Shown in pieces: positions 11,115 to 22,137 of a stretch of DNA of 64,000 nucleotides (position 1 is the stretch's first letter; each line of letters starts with the position of its first letter). Made by a program: the position numbers and the translations under genes. A model generated the notes under the pieces. That model saw only the letters and a list, made by a program, of their open reading frames with translations. It was not told the DNA's origin and did not search any database. Source of the DNA: Echinarachnius parma (lineage: Eukaryota > Echinodermata > Echinoidea > Clypeasteroida > Echinarachniidae). The stretch spans positions 1 through 64,000 of the forward strand of contig JBAMJV010007381.1 in assembly GCA_037951105.1 (NCBI GenBank), in the 5' to 3' direction.

Positions 11115-11802
11115 TGTTGTGTAGGGATCGGATATTATATTTGTTCAGCAGAGAGGTACATTAATGAAGGAAGCGTGAGGCATATATTCCGGAGTAATAT
11201 GTATTATTTATTCATACTCTAAACTTTAGAGTATTCAAACGGTTCTCACATGAAACAGTAGAATGGTATATAATAAGTAGCCAGAAGAAATAAGCACATG
11301 TACTAGCTCAGTGAAGGTCTGAGCTAGTTCTCCTCTTGTTACCAGGGGTACACATCAATATATAGTTTTAGAGAGGTGAGAAAGACTCTCTCTTTCTTCT
11401 TAATCCAAACACATGTCATCTTATCTACCAAGGAGGTTAAACCTCATTAGGGCATGATCAAACGGTTTCTCAAGATAGATGAGAAGAACCAGAACCGACA
11501 ACATCAGAGATTGTTTATACCATCTGTTCCGGAGCAGTAAAAGAGGAAGGGAGGCGGCACCATCAGAGGTTGCTATTGATGGAAGGGGGAGTCAGGTTTA
11601 TAAACAAGATAAGATCTGAACAAGGGGGCTTTTGGAAGGAAGTCGAATCTTACCAACTTGGGAGATAACATTGATTATAAAACAACAGTGGGTAGGATTC
11701 AGAGGGTCAATAGAGTAAAGATATTATCTAGAAGGGGCGTGTGAGGGTACTGGTACTTTTACTAAGAAGGGGGAGGGTGTTTGATACAACCACTACATAA
11801 CA
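11115..11802 (-). repeat. 3' LTR of the gypsy-type element
   Basis: It starts TGTTGTGTAGG and ends TACATAACA, giving the usual TG...CA termini. A minus-strand AATAAA lies at 11207-11212 beside a small hairpin (ACTCTAAACTTTAGAGT), a candidate polyadenylation signal. It is 688 bp long, equal to the other LTR. Confidence 0.93.
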
Positions 11803-11814
11803 TCCCCTTTGTTT
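11803..11814 (-). promoter_or_regulatory. Polypurine tract
   Basis: On the minus strand the bases directly before the 3' LTR read AAACAAAGGGGA, a standard purine-rich primer site for plus-strand DNA synthesis. Its exact abutment with the LTR start supports the LTR boundary. Confidence 0.8.
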
Positions 11815-13066
11815 AGAAAAAGAGGCTCCTCTCCGTCTTTTTAAAAAAAAATTAAGGGAGAACTAAACGTGAACTGTTTGATAAATGGTATTAAACAAAA
11901 TATAAACAAATTATGAATGAACGATTGAATGAATGAAGGGTGATAAGTGAAACGTTATTCCACTGTTCCATTTCCTCTTTCGTAAATCACTCTTACTCTC
12001 TCTCTCTCAATTAAAATATCAATGTGAAATATCATATCAAAACTTGTGTACCAATTTGCCTTATAGCAAGTGTGAATAATAAATAATCCACACAAATCTT
12101 ATGACAATATTATACCGACTCATGTTTCATAAAATAAGAATCATCAATATACTCCATTTTGATAATATAATGCTGAATATTGTATACGTACACATGTACT
12201 AAAGCTAAAAATAGTGCCGACTTATGCACAAAAAACAAACTAGTGTAGACTTATACACTTAATAATTATGAACATTCATGCAGACTTATGCACTGTTCAG
12301 GTTAACAAATTATAACTTCAAAAGTAACGTGCAGACTTTTGCACTAATAACACAAACAGAAATATAAATGTTCATCAACCACATAAGAAGTGGCAACACA
12401 CTGTAATGTGTGAAAAAAAAAAAAAACATACTAACAATACTTTTCATCATTCCGTATTCCTGTAACAAGGACAAACAAGTAATCCTAATACTTGTTATGT
12501 TATGAAAAATTCCATACAATCGTAACTACAACCAAGTTACGTGTAAATGCTAATACTCCAAAGCATCATATCAACGCAATAGCCAAGTATAAAGCAAAAC
12601 AAATTAACAGGAGCGCTCAAGGTGTTGACAGTAGTCTATGTTAATAGGCTCCGATCGGTGTACTTCAAATGAAGTATCAACATAGAATTGACAAACTATC
12701 AAACCTATCCTGTTTTGTATGTTGCATTTATGCAATCATGTTAAATCGATGAACATAATGAACAAGTGCATTCAAACTTATCACATATCGTAACGCAGGA
12801 TAATTCAACCTGTCTAAGTCATCAAAATGATCTAATACGATCAATGTCGTCCATTAACAAACGTTGTATTGGCTTATCAAACCAACAAAAAAACCTATCA
12901 ACATTCAGTAACTTAACGTAAATCTAAAACTCAAATATTCATGTTTCAAACCTTTAACATTATAAACATAATAAAGGCACTTATTATCAACATGAACAGT
13001 TAACCTGGAACTGATATATCTCATCAATTATAAATGAGATGACATTATCTCATGGAATGATGACAG
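11815..13066 (-). other. Retrotransposon 3' non-coding region
   Basis: This lies between the end of pol and the polypurine tract and has no supportable reading frame. Between 12210 and 12345 a GCAGACTTATGCAC-like motif (itself partly palindromic: GCA...TGC) occurs four times at roughly 40-bp intervals. The long spacer might carry RNA-export or regulatory functions, but nothing in the sequence shows this directly. Confidence 0.6.
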
Positions 13067-13767
13067 TTACATTGTATACAATTGTCTAAAGAACCTTTGT
13101 GGTGAACCTGTCACCAGTATCGATCGTTCACTAAGTATTTTCCTAACCAGGTCGTCTGTTCCCCTATACTGTCCTAAGTTCCACCAGAATCGTACAGTTC
13201 GTCTGGTTGTTTGGTCACATGTTTTGTCGAACGAAGTCAACATTTGTAGTTGCCCTGCTTTAAATCGACATCTGTGCAGGGTCATAAGCCTGTCAGTGGG
13301 GGCAGACAAAAGTAGGTCAACTTGTTTCTCTAAATCAATCTTAGTTAGTGGGGTGGGGGCAGCTATCCCGTTATTGTTAGTCAAAGCATGTAAGTAATCT
13401 GAATCATCTATTGGGCTGGAAAGTTGAGTGCACATTATCTGCTCGGCATCGAACTCGGGTAATTTTTCATCATGTTCATTAATGAAATGTACTGACGGCT
13501 TGTCAGTCTTTGTGTTCCCTTGTTCTTGAGCGTTATCACTCTGTCCTATAGCATCTTTAAGCTTTTGAATATGTGTTATGTTCGTCTTGTTATTCTCGCA
13601 TCTCATGAAGCATGGTTTAAGTCGGTTGTAATTGAATACCTCCCGAAGGATTTCTCCATTCGGAGTGGCAGGTATGTAGTGGGTTCTGTCTAACACATCA
13701 TGAATTACTAGCGGTCCACACCATTCAGCTGCGATTTTCTTGGAATTCGCAGTGAGGGAGGAGGAAC
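13067..13767 (-). CDS. pol: pol C-terminal segment (integrase C-terminal domain)
   Basis: A minus-strand frame continues pol beyond the inserted DNA element. Near its start it has KIAAEWCGPLVIHDVLD and then EVFNYNRLKPCF, matching the usual end of gypsy-type integrases (a GP..I segment, then an NRLKP-type motif). The frame then runs about 180 further residues of charged, low-complexity sequence to a stop at 13067. The codon phase is exactly that of the upstream part of pol once the insertion and one TA are discounted. Alone it would not be translated; it is a broken part of the polyprotein. Confidence 0.85.
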
Positions 13768-13865
13768 TACCCTTACCAAACAAAACTGCTTATTAAGCAG
13801 TCCCCAAGCAGTCACTAAACCTTCGACCACATCAGACTGCTTAACCCAAGCAGTCATGGTTTTTG

Positions 13866-14107
13866 AAGACCTTCTTGTAGGCAGTCCTGAATTGCGACTG
13901 CTTAAATAGGTAGTCATAGAAAAAAGGCCTTCATGCTAAGCAGTCGAAGAGTTGGCCCTTAGTAGTCGAACGTTGAAGGCCTAATTGAAGACCTTCTTGT
14001 AAGCAGTCCTAAATTGCGACTGCTAAAATAGGTAGTCATAGAAAAAAGGCCTTCATGCTAAGCAGTCGAAGAGTTGGTCTTAGTAGTCGAACATTGAAGG
14101 CCTATAT
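13866..14107. repeat. Two ~122-bp direct repeats inside the TIR element
   Basis: Both copies read TTGAAGACCTTCTTGTA, then GCAGTCC, then a GCGACTGCT segment, then AAAAAAGGCCTTCATGCTAA, then AGTAGTCGAAC. They differ at a few positions, such as GGCCCTTAG versus GGTCTTAG. The motifs are the same words found throughout the element. Confidence 0.85.
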
Positions 14108-14547
14108 AAAATTACATGAAGGCTTATGGCAGTTTGAAATTTGGGGGGAAAATACTGCCCATCATGCATCTGCGATAATTGAAAGTCAATGGAAGCATGC
14201 ATGCAGTCTACTTTAGCTACTCTGCCAGTAGAATTTTCAAATTTTAGGTAAGATTAACTGTCTACTTTCATCATTCCTACATGCAGGAATTACTAACAAT
14301 TCTTTGTAACACTATTATGCCAAAGTGTATCATATAATCACTAATAAACTGACTTGAATCAATCATTACATGGCAGTGCTATATATTTCAAAATAACACT
14401 ACAGTCCCACTCAATGAGTTTTGTGTGGCTTATTTTTTTCAATGTATGCTTGTGGATTTACAGATTATTTATACATGCATGTTTTGTAACTTGTATTTGA
14501 GTCTGGCTTGTTGATTGCTTATATAGCAAGATACAGTGTTAGAGCTT

Positions 14548-14750
14548 CAGGTTAAGCAGTCGAACGCCATATTAGAGCTTCATGTAAGCAGTCGAATGCT
14601 TAATTAGAGCTTCAGGTTAAGCAGTCGAACCCCACATTAGAGCTTCACGTAAGCAGTCGGAAGGCCTAATTAGAGCTTCAGGCTAAGTAGTCGAAGGCTT
14701 ATTAGAGCTTCGGATTAAGCAGTCGAATGCTTATACTGAAGCAGTCCGTA
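14548..14750. repeat. Six ~31-34-bp tandem units inside the TIR element
   Basis: Each unit is ATTAGAGCTTC, then AGGTTAAGCAGTCG or a close variant (ATGTAAGCAGTCG, ACGTAAGCAGTCG, AGGCTAAGTAGTCG), then AA plus a variable 5-9 bases. The regular array of one word suggests iterated protein-binding sites. Confidence 0.85.
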
Positions 14751-14976
14751 CCTAATTTGCATATTAACTTGTCCGAATGAAGGCATATAAGCCTTCAAAT
14801 GCCTCGCGCCACAGCCTTACGGACTGCCTTCGACTGCTTATAAGCCTTCGAAGGCTTAAAAGACCAATTGACTACATAATGTGCATCGAAGGCTTGTGTG
14901 CAATTGAAGACCTATCTGCGACTACTTATGGGAATGCTTAGCGAATGCTTAGCGAAGGCCTTCTGTTTGGTAAGGG

Positions 14977-17900
14977 TAGGTTTATAAAGGTAGACTAATT
15001 GGCCGACTGAATAAATTGGGGTCTTCTTTAACTTGTTTGAAATTTCTGTGTTCTGTTTGTCTTGCTGTTTTCGTTGTAGCAAGAGCATAGTACGTGAAAT
15101 GTGGTCAAATTTTTCTTTTAGATGTTTCACATACTCATCATAAGAAGATGAAAGGCCAGACATGGGACTGAAGGACAAGTTAGTGAGATTGGGGGGTTCT
15201 CTACCAAACACGAGTTCGTAGGGGCTGTGATCTCCTAGGTGGGGCGAGGAAAAGGAATTATATGCATAGCATATTGTAGAAAGGAATCTGACCCAATCCG
15301 TGCCAAACTGATTAAGGTTGACTTTAAGAAAGTTAGAAAGGGTGCGAATGTGTCTCTCTGTGTGTAAACTCCCATGATTTTCTACACTGATTACCTTGCG
15401 GTCAATGTTCAAGGCAGTACACAGAGTGGTCAGTAGTTTTCCCGTGAGGGAGGCTGCTGCGTCGGTCACTAAACAAGATGGTAGTCCAAAAATACAAACT
15501 ACCTTTTGGATAAGTGCTTCACAAATGGATTCTGCGTCAAGCGTCTTCAAAGGCGCGCAAATAACAAACCATGAAATTTCGTCGCATATTACCATCATAT
15601 GTTTAAATCCAGTCCCGGATGTCGGCATGGTCTTAAAGTCAAGACTAATGCGGTCGAACGGTCGGTATGAGTCGGGTATACGGGTGTGAAAGGGTCTCAG
15701 TCGGTCTGGTTTGCCCTTGAACTGTTGGCAGCGTAAGCAAGCCTTAACATAATTGTTGATTCTCTCAAACATATTGGGCATGTAGTAATTTCGTCTGATT
15801 GTCAAGTATGTCCGTTGTGTGCCTTGGTGGTTACTAAGTAGAGTGTCATGGTGTTGGGAAATGATCATGTCAGTAAGAGTTTCTGGTATTGCAAGCTGTA
15901 ATTTGAAGTCGTCGTCTTTAGTGAAGAAAAGTCGGAAAAGAACACCATCACACAAAATGTATTCTTCTGCATTTTGTTTGACTGATTTGGCAGCTTTCTT
16001 ATCACTAGGTAGAATGTCATGTGCAAGGAAGTCATAAACCGGTTTAAAAAACGGTGAAGTTTCTTGTTTGGTTTTTAATTTTCTCATGTCTACAGGTAGG
16101 TTGTAGTCCCTAATTATCTTACGTTTGATTAAGTCTGTGATTTTGTCAAGTTCATGCTGTTTGGGAATGTGTGCAGCAATGATTCTATTTACTTCGGTAG
16201 TCAGTGGCTTAGGTGGGGTGTACAGTTCACACGGTGTGTCCCTGTAGTGGTCATGTGATTTATGTCTAGTTTCATTCGGTCTGTCAACAAGTCTCGGTTC
16301 TGTTTGGTTGTTAGAGACACGTGGCATCTGTCCGGTAGGGGGAGGGTGGTTAGGTGCCTGAAATTGGGCATGGGGTGAGTCATGTCTTGGTTCTCGTCGC
16401 TGATTGGTTGGTTGTGGAGGGTTGGTAATACCAGGATTGTCAGGTGGGCGTGGTGGTTTCGTGTGCTGGTCTGCTGGTCTGTGTGTAGGGGTAGCATCGC
16501 TTACTGGGGTCTGTTTATCAACAAACAAGTCTGGGACCGAAATTCCCATTTTCTTAGCATAGGCTCTAGTTACGCGGCGTTCAAGAGGTTGAACGGGGCA
16601 AAGAGTGTTAATGTCAATCAAATCGTTCTCATCAAACAAACAACAGGCAATTGGAACGACTTTGTCTATTTCTGATCCATTATCACAAGGTGCTCTAGAT
16701 AGAAAATCTGCCAAAACTAATTCAGTTCCCTTTTTGTATCCAATTTTGAAAGAGTATTCTGACAACTTCATAATCATTTTCTGTAGTCTGTTCGTACATG
16801 GGGCATCTTTTGATTTAAGAATTTGAACTATTGAGCTGTGGTCGACAAAGGCATCAAATTCACATCCCTTTAACAGGTGTTTAAAGGCAGTGACATTAAT
16901 TAACAATCCAAATAATTCTAATTCAGTGACGCTGTAGCGTTGACATGCTTCTGGGAGCACTTTGGAATAATATCCAATAATTCTCTCTTTCCCATTTATG
17001 ATTTGGGTTAAATAGGAACCAGTAGCAATTCGTGAGGTGTCACTGTACAATGAAAATCGTCCATTACTATTAGGCATGTGAAGAACAGGGGGTCTAGTCA
17101 TGAGGTCTTTAATCTTATGAAATGCAGTCTCGTGTTCGTCAGTCCATTTGAATTTATTCTTCTTTCTTGTCAGCTGATGTAGGGGTTTAAGAATTGTCTG
17201 TATATTAGGGGAAAATCCAGCTACATAATTGACTGCACCTACAAAACGCCTAACTTGTTTTGGAGTTCGAGGCCTAGTTAATTTATGAATGGTATCACAT
17301 CTACTAACCTGTGGTTGAACGCAGGCTTCGCCTTGTGAAGTGATAGTAATTCTGTGTCCCATGTATTCAACATCACGTCGAAACAATTTACATTTCTTGG
17401 GGCTCACTTTCAATCCATTGGCGGAGAGGGCTTGTAACACACTAGTCAAATGAGTCTTGTGTGAAGTCTTGTCAGGGCTAAACAAAATAATGTCATCGTG
17501 ATGAGCGATGCAAAATTGTCGTGAATTTGGAATGGTACCTAATATTTCATCAATCTTGGCCTGAAAGATGGCTGGAGAAACATTCAATCCCTGTGCGAGA
17601 CGTTTATAGAAATAATGTTTTCCACCATGGTACGAAGCAATGCCTGTGTACCTTTGAGCAGATTTGGCGAGGGGGATACAATGAAATGCTGACTTAAGGT
17701 CAATTACACTAAGCACGTTTGTGTGTGCGTGTCCAATCCTTTTGATCGTTTCCGAAAACAAAGGAAATGGATGGTTAATTCTCCTTACTCGTGAGTTCAA
17801 AAATCGAAAATCAGTTACAACCCTTTTCTCATTAGTATTCTTCTTCGAGAGAAGTAGAACAGGGGAAGTGTGTGATTGATGGCCTACTTCAAGTATTCCC

Positions 17901-18979
17901 AGTTTGACAAGTTTACTAAGTTCCTTTTCAATTGTGATCTTGTCAGTCTCGGTCGCAAAGTATGGTCGAATGAAAAATGGTTCGTCATTGGTCAATTCGA
18001 TATCAACTTCGAAATTTGGGCAGCTAGAGAGTTCGCCATACAAAGAAAAGGCGTCTCTATTTTGTTTTAGCATGTCTACAATCCCATCCTGTTCAAATGG
18101 GGACAGAATGCTATCAGCCAAAGTAATGTGTTTGCGGATGATGTCATCCTCTGTCATGTTAGCAATGGGGTCACTGGGGTCAAGGTGGGGGTATTTCCTA
18201 AGGTTGTCGTCTCTTATGGGGTTAGTGTGTGAAGTCTGGCTTGTGCATAAATTGTCAGTGAAGTTCAAAGTCATGTTTATGCAGTCCATTGGAAGATCTT
18301 GTGTCACGTTTACAAGTTTAGTTGTGTCCATGAAAGCTATGGGTCTGCCTTTCGAAAATGTCAAGGGCCTGTCAGAAGAATTAGTAACCAGTACTTGAGT
18401 CCGTCCTTTGTGTAATGTAGCTATCATAGTAGAAGGGCAATGTCGGGCGAGGTATTTGTTAGCAGTCAGTACTACGTCCGAGTTTCGTAAGTGGGGTGGG
18501 GCTCTACCTTGTAATGTTATGAGCCTTGAATTGCCTGGCTCGACTGTCACTTTAGAGGGTGGGGCAAATGAAATGAATTTAGATTTTACTTTAAATCTAT
18601 TGTTCCTAAAGTACAAAGTTCCATCCAAGTCAGAAAGTGTGTTTGTTCCCAAAATTAAATGTACACCAATAAGGTTGTCTACAATCAGTGCAGCAATTTC
18701 AAATTTTCGACCTTGTATGAACACTTTAAATTTGATGGCCTTATCTGACACCAAAAATTGGCCATTGCCTAATCGAAATTTTACAGGTTCAACTTTCATT
18801 AGTTTTTCGCTAGAAAGACAGGGAGTCGACCGTACATATTGTTCCGAAATTATTGATTTGGATGCTCCACTATCAAACAAAATCGAAATGTTCTTACCGT
18901 TTTGCAGTCGTCCTTTGGCAAAGTTTCGTTCTGTCAGTTGTATGTCTATGTCATCTGTCCCTAAGTATGTAGATGTCAA
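14977..18979 (-). CDS. pol: pol polyprotein: protease, reverse transcriptase, RNase H, integrase
   Basis: About 1334 codons precede the insertion. The protease motif LFDSGAS is at residues 34-40. RT covers about 335-545, with VIDLKSAF (catalytic D427) and an active-site HHDD at 493-496 instead of the usual YxDD. RNase H follows, with LYSDTS near 646, TELELF near 685 and FVDHSS near 711. A proline-rich linker (about 830-890) precedes integrase, whose zinc-binding H...H...CxxC motif lies at 1043-1084 and whose catalytic triad is D1114, D1173 and E1208. Pol is in the -1 frame relative to gag, and its frame stays open from 18979 back across the gag stop. No in-frame ATG opens it, so expression by -1 frameshifting is likely. 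No other stop was seen; the inserted TA element is the only obvious lesion. Confidence 0.95.
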
Positions 18980-19050
18980 GTCATTGGTTCGGAGCCTTTC
19001 AGATTCAACATGGGAGGTGTGACAATGAGCGTTACTGACGCACTCCCGTC

Positions 19051-20139
19051 TTAGAAATCCTGAGGCTGTCGATATTGTTGTTGCGGTTGTTGTTGTTGTT
19101 GTTGATAGTGGTACTGTTGTGGGCGTGGAGGTTCATTATATTGTTGTGAGGGATATGCATGTCTGTCGTAGTTATTGTAACGAGGTGGAGGTTGGGGTTG
19201 TCGAGTCATGTCCTGTTCCCGTTTTCGGCATGCCCGCCAGACGTGGCCGGGAATGTGGCAGTAATTGCACACTAGTGGTGGTCGTGATCGTGGTCGTGGT
19301 CGTCGGTCATTGTAACCAGTGCGGTAAGGGCTCCTACCGCGTCGATCATTAGTATGATAGTCATGACGTCGGTCCCTACTTTGGTCTCGTCGTTCGTTAT
19401 GATCGTAGCGCCCATATGCACGGTCGCGACTCGCGCTGCGCCGTCGTTCAGTGCTAGGTCGTCGTGGTGTGGGCGATCGTTGGTTTTGAGTCCGTCGATC
19501 GATGTCGTCGTTGGTTGTCGTCATTTTCAGGGAGTTGATTTGGTCCCTGAGTTGGTCGATCTCTGTTTGTGCAGAGAAGGATAGCTCTTTAGTCACAGTA
19601 CGGTCCGAATGGAGGTCGAGGTATAGTTGCGCTTTCGAAGCGAACTCCTCACTGGTGGTCGTGTCAGTGGCCGTCATCAGCACAGCTGATTGGCAGTCAT
19701 GGGGGAGAGAAGATAAACATTTGTCTCGAATTTGGGTCTCTCCGTAGTTAATGCGAGATGCGCATTGGCGTACGCGCTGGAGGTATGCCTCCGCACTCTC
19801 ACCGTCGGTCATAGTCAGGCCTTGGAAGTCCTTAGCGTGGGAGTAGGTCGATTTGGATTTGCTATATCGAGTGATAAAAGCATCCCGTAAGTCAGAGTAG
19901 GTAGAGAATGTCTTACCGTCAATCCAGAGTCGGGCTTGCCCCTGGAGCGTCCGTCGAAATGTTTGTAGGATGTTGGGCAACTTGGTCCCATCGTCCTTGT
20001 CGATGTCGTGAGCGTCCAAGTAGTCTTCGAATGATAGGGCATGTGCAGTGCACAAGTCTCTATCGATCGTGTCACCGGAAAAGCGGTTAGGTAAAAAGTC
20101 AGTCTGTCGGAGGTTTGGTCGGGTCGTGTCTACAGGCAT
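19051..20139 (-). CDS. gag: gag polyprotein with one zinc knuckle
   Basis: A 362-residue frame starts at a good ATG. Residues about 60-170 match the retrotransposon gag core (LQGQARLWIDGKTFSTYSDL, then a segment with EAYLQRVRQCASRINYGE). A short coiled-coil-like stretch covers 188-206. Residues 215-285 are rich in R, S, D and Y and probably bind RNA. One CCHC knuckle, C291-x2-C294-x4-H299-x4-C304, follows, and the tail is Q- and P-rich. The single knuckle with an R-rich linker is the normal layout for a gypsy-type nucleocapsid. No envelope-like frame occurs between pol and the 3' LTR, so it is a retrotransposon and not a retrovirus-like copy. Confidence 0.93.
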   Translation of the reverse strand: MPVDTTRPNLRQTDFLPNRFSGDTIDRDLCTAHALSFEDYLDAHDIDKDDGTKLPNILQTFRRTLQGQARLWIDGKTFSTYSDLRDAFITRYSKSKSTYSHAKDFQGLTMTDGESAEAYLQRVRQCASRINYGETQIRDKCLSSLPHDCQSAVLMTATDTTTSEEFASKAQLYLDLHSDRTVTKELSFSAQTEIDQLRDQINSLKMTTTNDDIDRRTQNQRSPTPRRPSTERRRSASRDRAYGRYDHNERRDQSRDRRHDYHTNDRRGRSPYRTGYNDRRPRPRSRPPLVCNYCHIPGHVWRACRKREQDMTRQPQPPPRYNNYDRHAYPSQQYNEPPRPQQYHYQQQQQQPQQQYRQPQDF

Positions 20140-21301
20140 GATTAATTATTTTACAAATGTAATATCAACAAAAGGGCAATATAATATAAATGAGCCAAGA
20201 GTGAAAAAGTCAGCGAACAAAGGAAACTGTCGCACTGCTACATACCATGCATATACTGTACTAAAATTATAATTATACTGAGGGTGTATACAACATATAA
20301 TAATATACTTCAACCCAATTAAATTCCAGTTCTCAAAATACTCTCTTACTCACACTCTCAAACATGGAACAATGAAATGTTGTTTCACTTACCAGTATAA
20401 TCAGTGTAGTACACAGCATAGAGAAGGGGACGGGCAGCGGAGAACATTGCAGTGTACAAATTAAAATTAAAAAAATATTCCTTCCAAAATGCGCGAAATC
20501 AGTTATAATTATTCAAATGTAAAAGTCTGAGTTCGAGTATATATCACTCAGTACAAACACGGGTAAGCGTCCAAGTACTTATACTAGGTCAATGTGTTGA
20601 TGTGATGCGTTGCCGCTAGTAGTATTGTCGAAGTCTGCGACGTCCTCTGCGTCGTCGTTGGTTGATCTGCCGAAGTCCGCGATGTCGCCGTCGATGTCGT
20701 CTCGGAGTGCTGTCAGTGTCGGTGACCAAAGGGTTCAAAGTTCCGATGCAGTCGTCGGGTAGCTTTATCACTCCATGGTGTCGTGGTCAGGGTTTAGCTC
20801 GTCGTCGATCGCTTCGTGGTTGGTCCCTGCGATGATGTATATATCCTGGTCGTCGTCAGTCGGTTGTAAAGCTAATTGCCACAGTCCTCATGGTTGTGGT
20901 GGTCCTCGGCGTCGGAGTCGTGAAATTTGTTTCATGAGCGGGACGGCTAGATAATCGGGCGCTCGGTGTGGTCTACATGTCGGTGTTAACGGCTGCAGTC
21001 ATGTTGGCTTTTATTAACTAGCCAGTCTATTTCTCCCCAAAATTGTAAAAATGTGATGTTGATCCAGTTAAACCAGGTTGCAGTCTATATGGACGGTGTT
21101 GAGCAGATAGGGGTAGGAAATTTCTCTGCGTCGCATATCAGCAAGATCGATATAAAGTCTCAATCATAACCGAAAAATTCAGGCAATATAGTTGATGAAG
21201 ATTCTCCACGAAGGAAAACAGAAGAGTTCAGAACATCGGGTATAGTATAATAGTTACTGGTGATCATCCATGACAATACTATCTAGAACTAAAGTCTAGA
21301 A
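20140..21301 (-). other. Retrotransposon 5' leader
   Basis: About 1.2 kb lies between the primer-binding site and the gag ATG. The part nearest the LTR (20600-20960) is rich in GTCGTCG/GTCGATGTCG words and so much more GC-rich than the flanks. No reading frame is supportable. A leader of this length could hold packaging and translation signals, but none is recognisable by eye. Confidence 0.6.
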
Positions 21302-21319
21302 AGCCGTGGTTCTCCACCA
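21302..21319 (-). promoter_or_regulatory. Candidate primer-binding site
   Basis: Directly after the 5' LTR on the minus strand the sequence reads TGGTGGAGAACCACGG. A start with TGG is as expected for pairing with the CCA end of a tRNA. The tRNA is not identified. The stretch can also fold on itself (GTGG AGAA CCAC). Confidence 0.6.
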
Positions 21320-22007
21320 TGTTGTGTAGGGATCGGATATTATATTTGTTCAGCAGAGAGGTACATTAATGAAGGAAGCGTGAGGCATATATTCCGGAGT
21401 AATATGTATTATTTATTCATACTCTAAACTTTAGAGTATTCAAACGGTTCTCACATGAAACAGTAGAATGGTATATAATAAGTAGCCAGAAGAAATAAGC
21501 ACATGTACTAGCTCAGTGAAGGTCTGAGCTAGTTCTCCTCTTGTTACCAGGGGTACACATCAATGTATAGTTTTAGAGAGGTGAGAAAGACTCTCTCTTT
21601 CTTCTTAATCCAAACACATGTCATCTTATCTACCAAGAAGGTTAAACCTCATTAGGGCATGATCAAACGGCTTCTCAAGATAGATGAGAAGAACCAGAAC
21701 CGACAACATCAGAGATTGTTTATACCATCTGTTCCGGAGCAGTAAAAGAGGAAGGGAGGCGGCACCATCAGAGGTTGCTATTGATGGAAGGGGGAGTCAG
21801 GTTTATAAACAAGATAAGATCTGAACAAGGGGGCTTTTGGAAGGAAGTCGAATCTTACCAACTTGGGAGATAACATTGATTATAAAACAACAGTGGGTAG
21901 GATTCAGAGGGTCAATAGAGTCAAGATATTATCTAGAAGGGGCGTGTGAGGGTACTGGTACTTTTACTAAGAAGGGGGAGGGTGTTTGATACAACCACTA
22001 CATAACA
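21320..22007 (-). repeat. 5' LTR of the gypsy-type element
   Basis: 688 bp with TG...CA ends, equal in length to the 3' LTR and differing at about four positions seen by eye (for example CAATGTATAG versus CAATATATAG). It contains the minus-strand promoter of the element; no TATA box is assigned with confidence. Confidence 0.93.
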
Positions 22008-22137
22008 GTAAAATAACGTGCTGCACTGCGTCTTCATGTACCCCTTGTTTCTTAGCATTCAAATTCGATGAAACGAAAGACCAGTCAATTTAACAAATAT
22101 TAGGGGGTAACCGCGGAAAAATTGCATGATGAAATTT

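Larger units (their letters stand above)
13770..14976. mobile_element. 1.2-kb TIR element inserted in pol, rich in AAGCAGTCG motifs
   Basis: The ends are CCCTTACCAAACA and its complement, flanked by TA on both sides (13768-13769 and 14977-14978). Removing the element with one TA puts the two pol segments back in frame, so the boundaries are exact. There is no open frame of note. The interior is filled with AAGCAGTCG or its complement, GAAGGC and GAAGACC motifs in both orientations. The left part has a ~122-bp tandem duplication (13866-13987 and 13988-14107). The right part has six ~31-34-bp units beginning ATTAGAGCTTC (14548-14750). Between them lies unique AT-rich sequence. TA target duplication suits a Tc1/mariner-like or related superfamily; the family is not recognised. 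Confidence 0.9.
11115..22007 (-). mobile_element. Nearly complete Ty3/gypsy-type LTR retrotransposon
   Basis: Two 688-bp LTRs bracket gag and pol, all read on the minus strand. The target duplication is GTAA (11111-11114 and 22008-22011), and the matching empty site with a single GTAA is at 27285-27288. The order is 5' LTR, primer-binding site, leader, gag, pol (protease, RT, RNase H, integrase), non-coding tail, polypurine tract, 3' LTR. Domain order RT-RNaseH-integrase places it with Ty3/gypsy (Metaviridae) rather than copia. The LTRs differ at only about four positions by eye, so insertion was recent. Pol is interrupted by a 1207-bp DNA element (13770-14976), so this copy is no longer able to make a full polyprotein. 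Confidence 0.95.

Noticed and set aside
10655..11124. Proline/glycine-rich open frames over the minisatellite
   Set aside because: They are translations of a 15-bp G-rich tandem repeat and exist in several frames and on both strands; not conserved between the two arrays.
16201..16675. Frames opposite pol
   Set aside because: Antisense shadows of the pol linker region; no independent evidence.
11115..22007. Endogenous retrovirus with envelope
   Set aside because: No frame between pol and the 3' LTR has a signal peptide, cleavage site or membrane anchor; gag and pol only.
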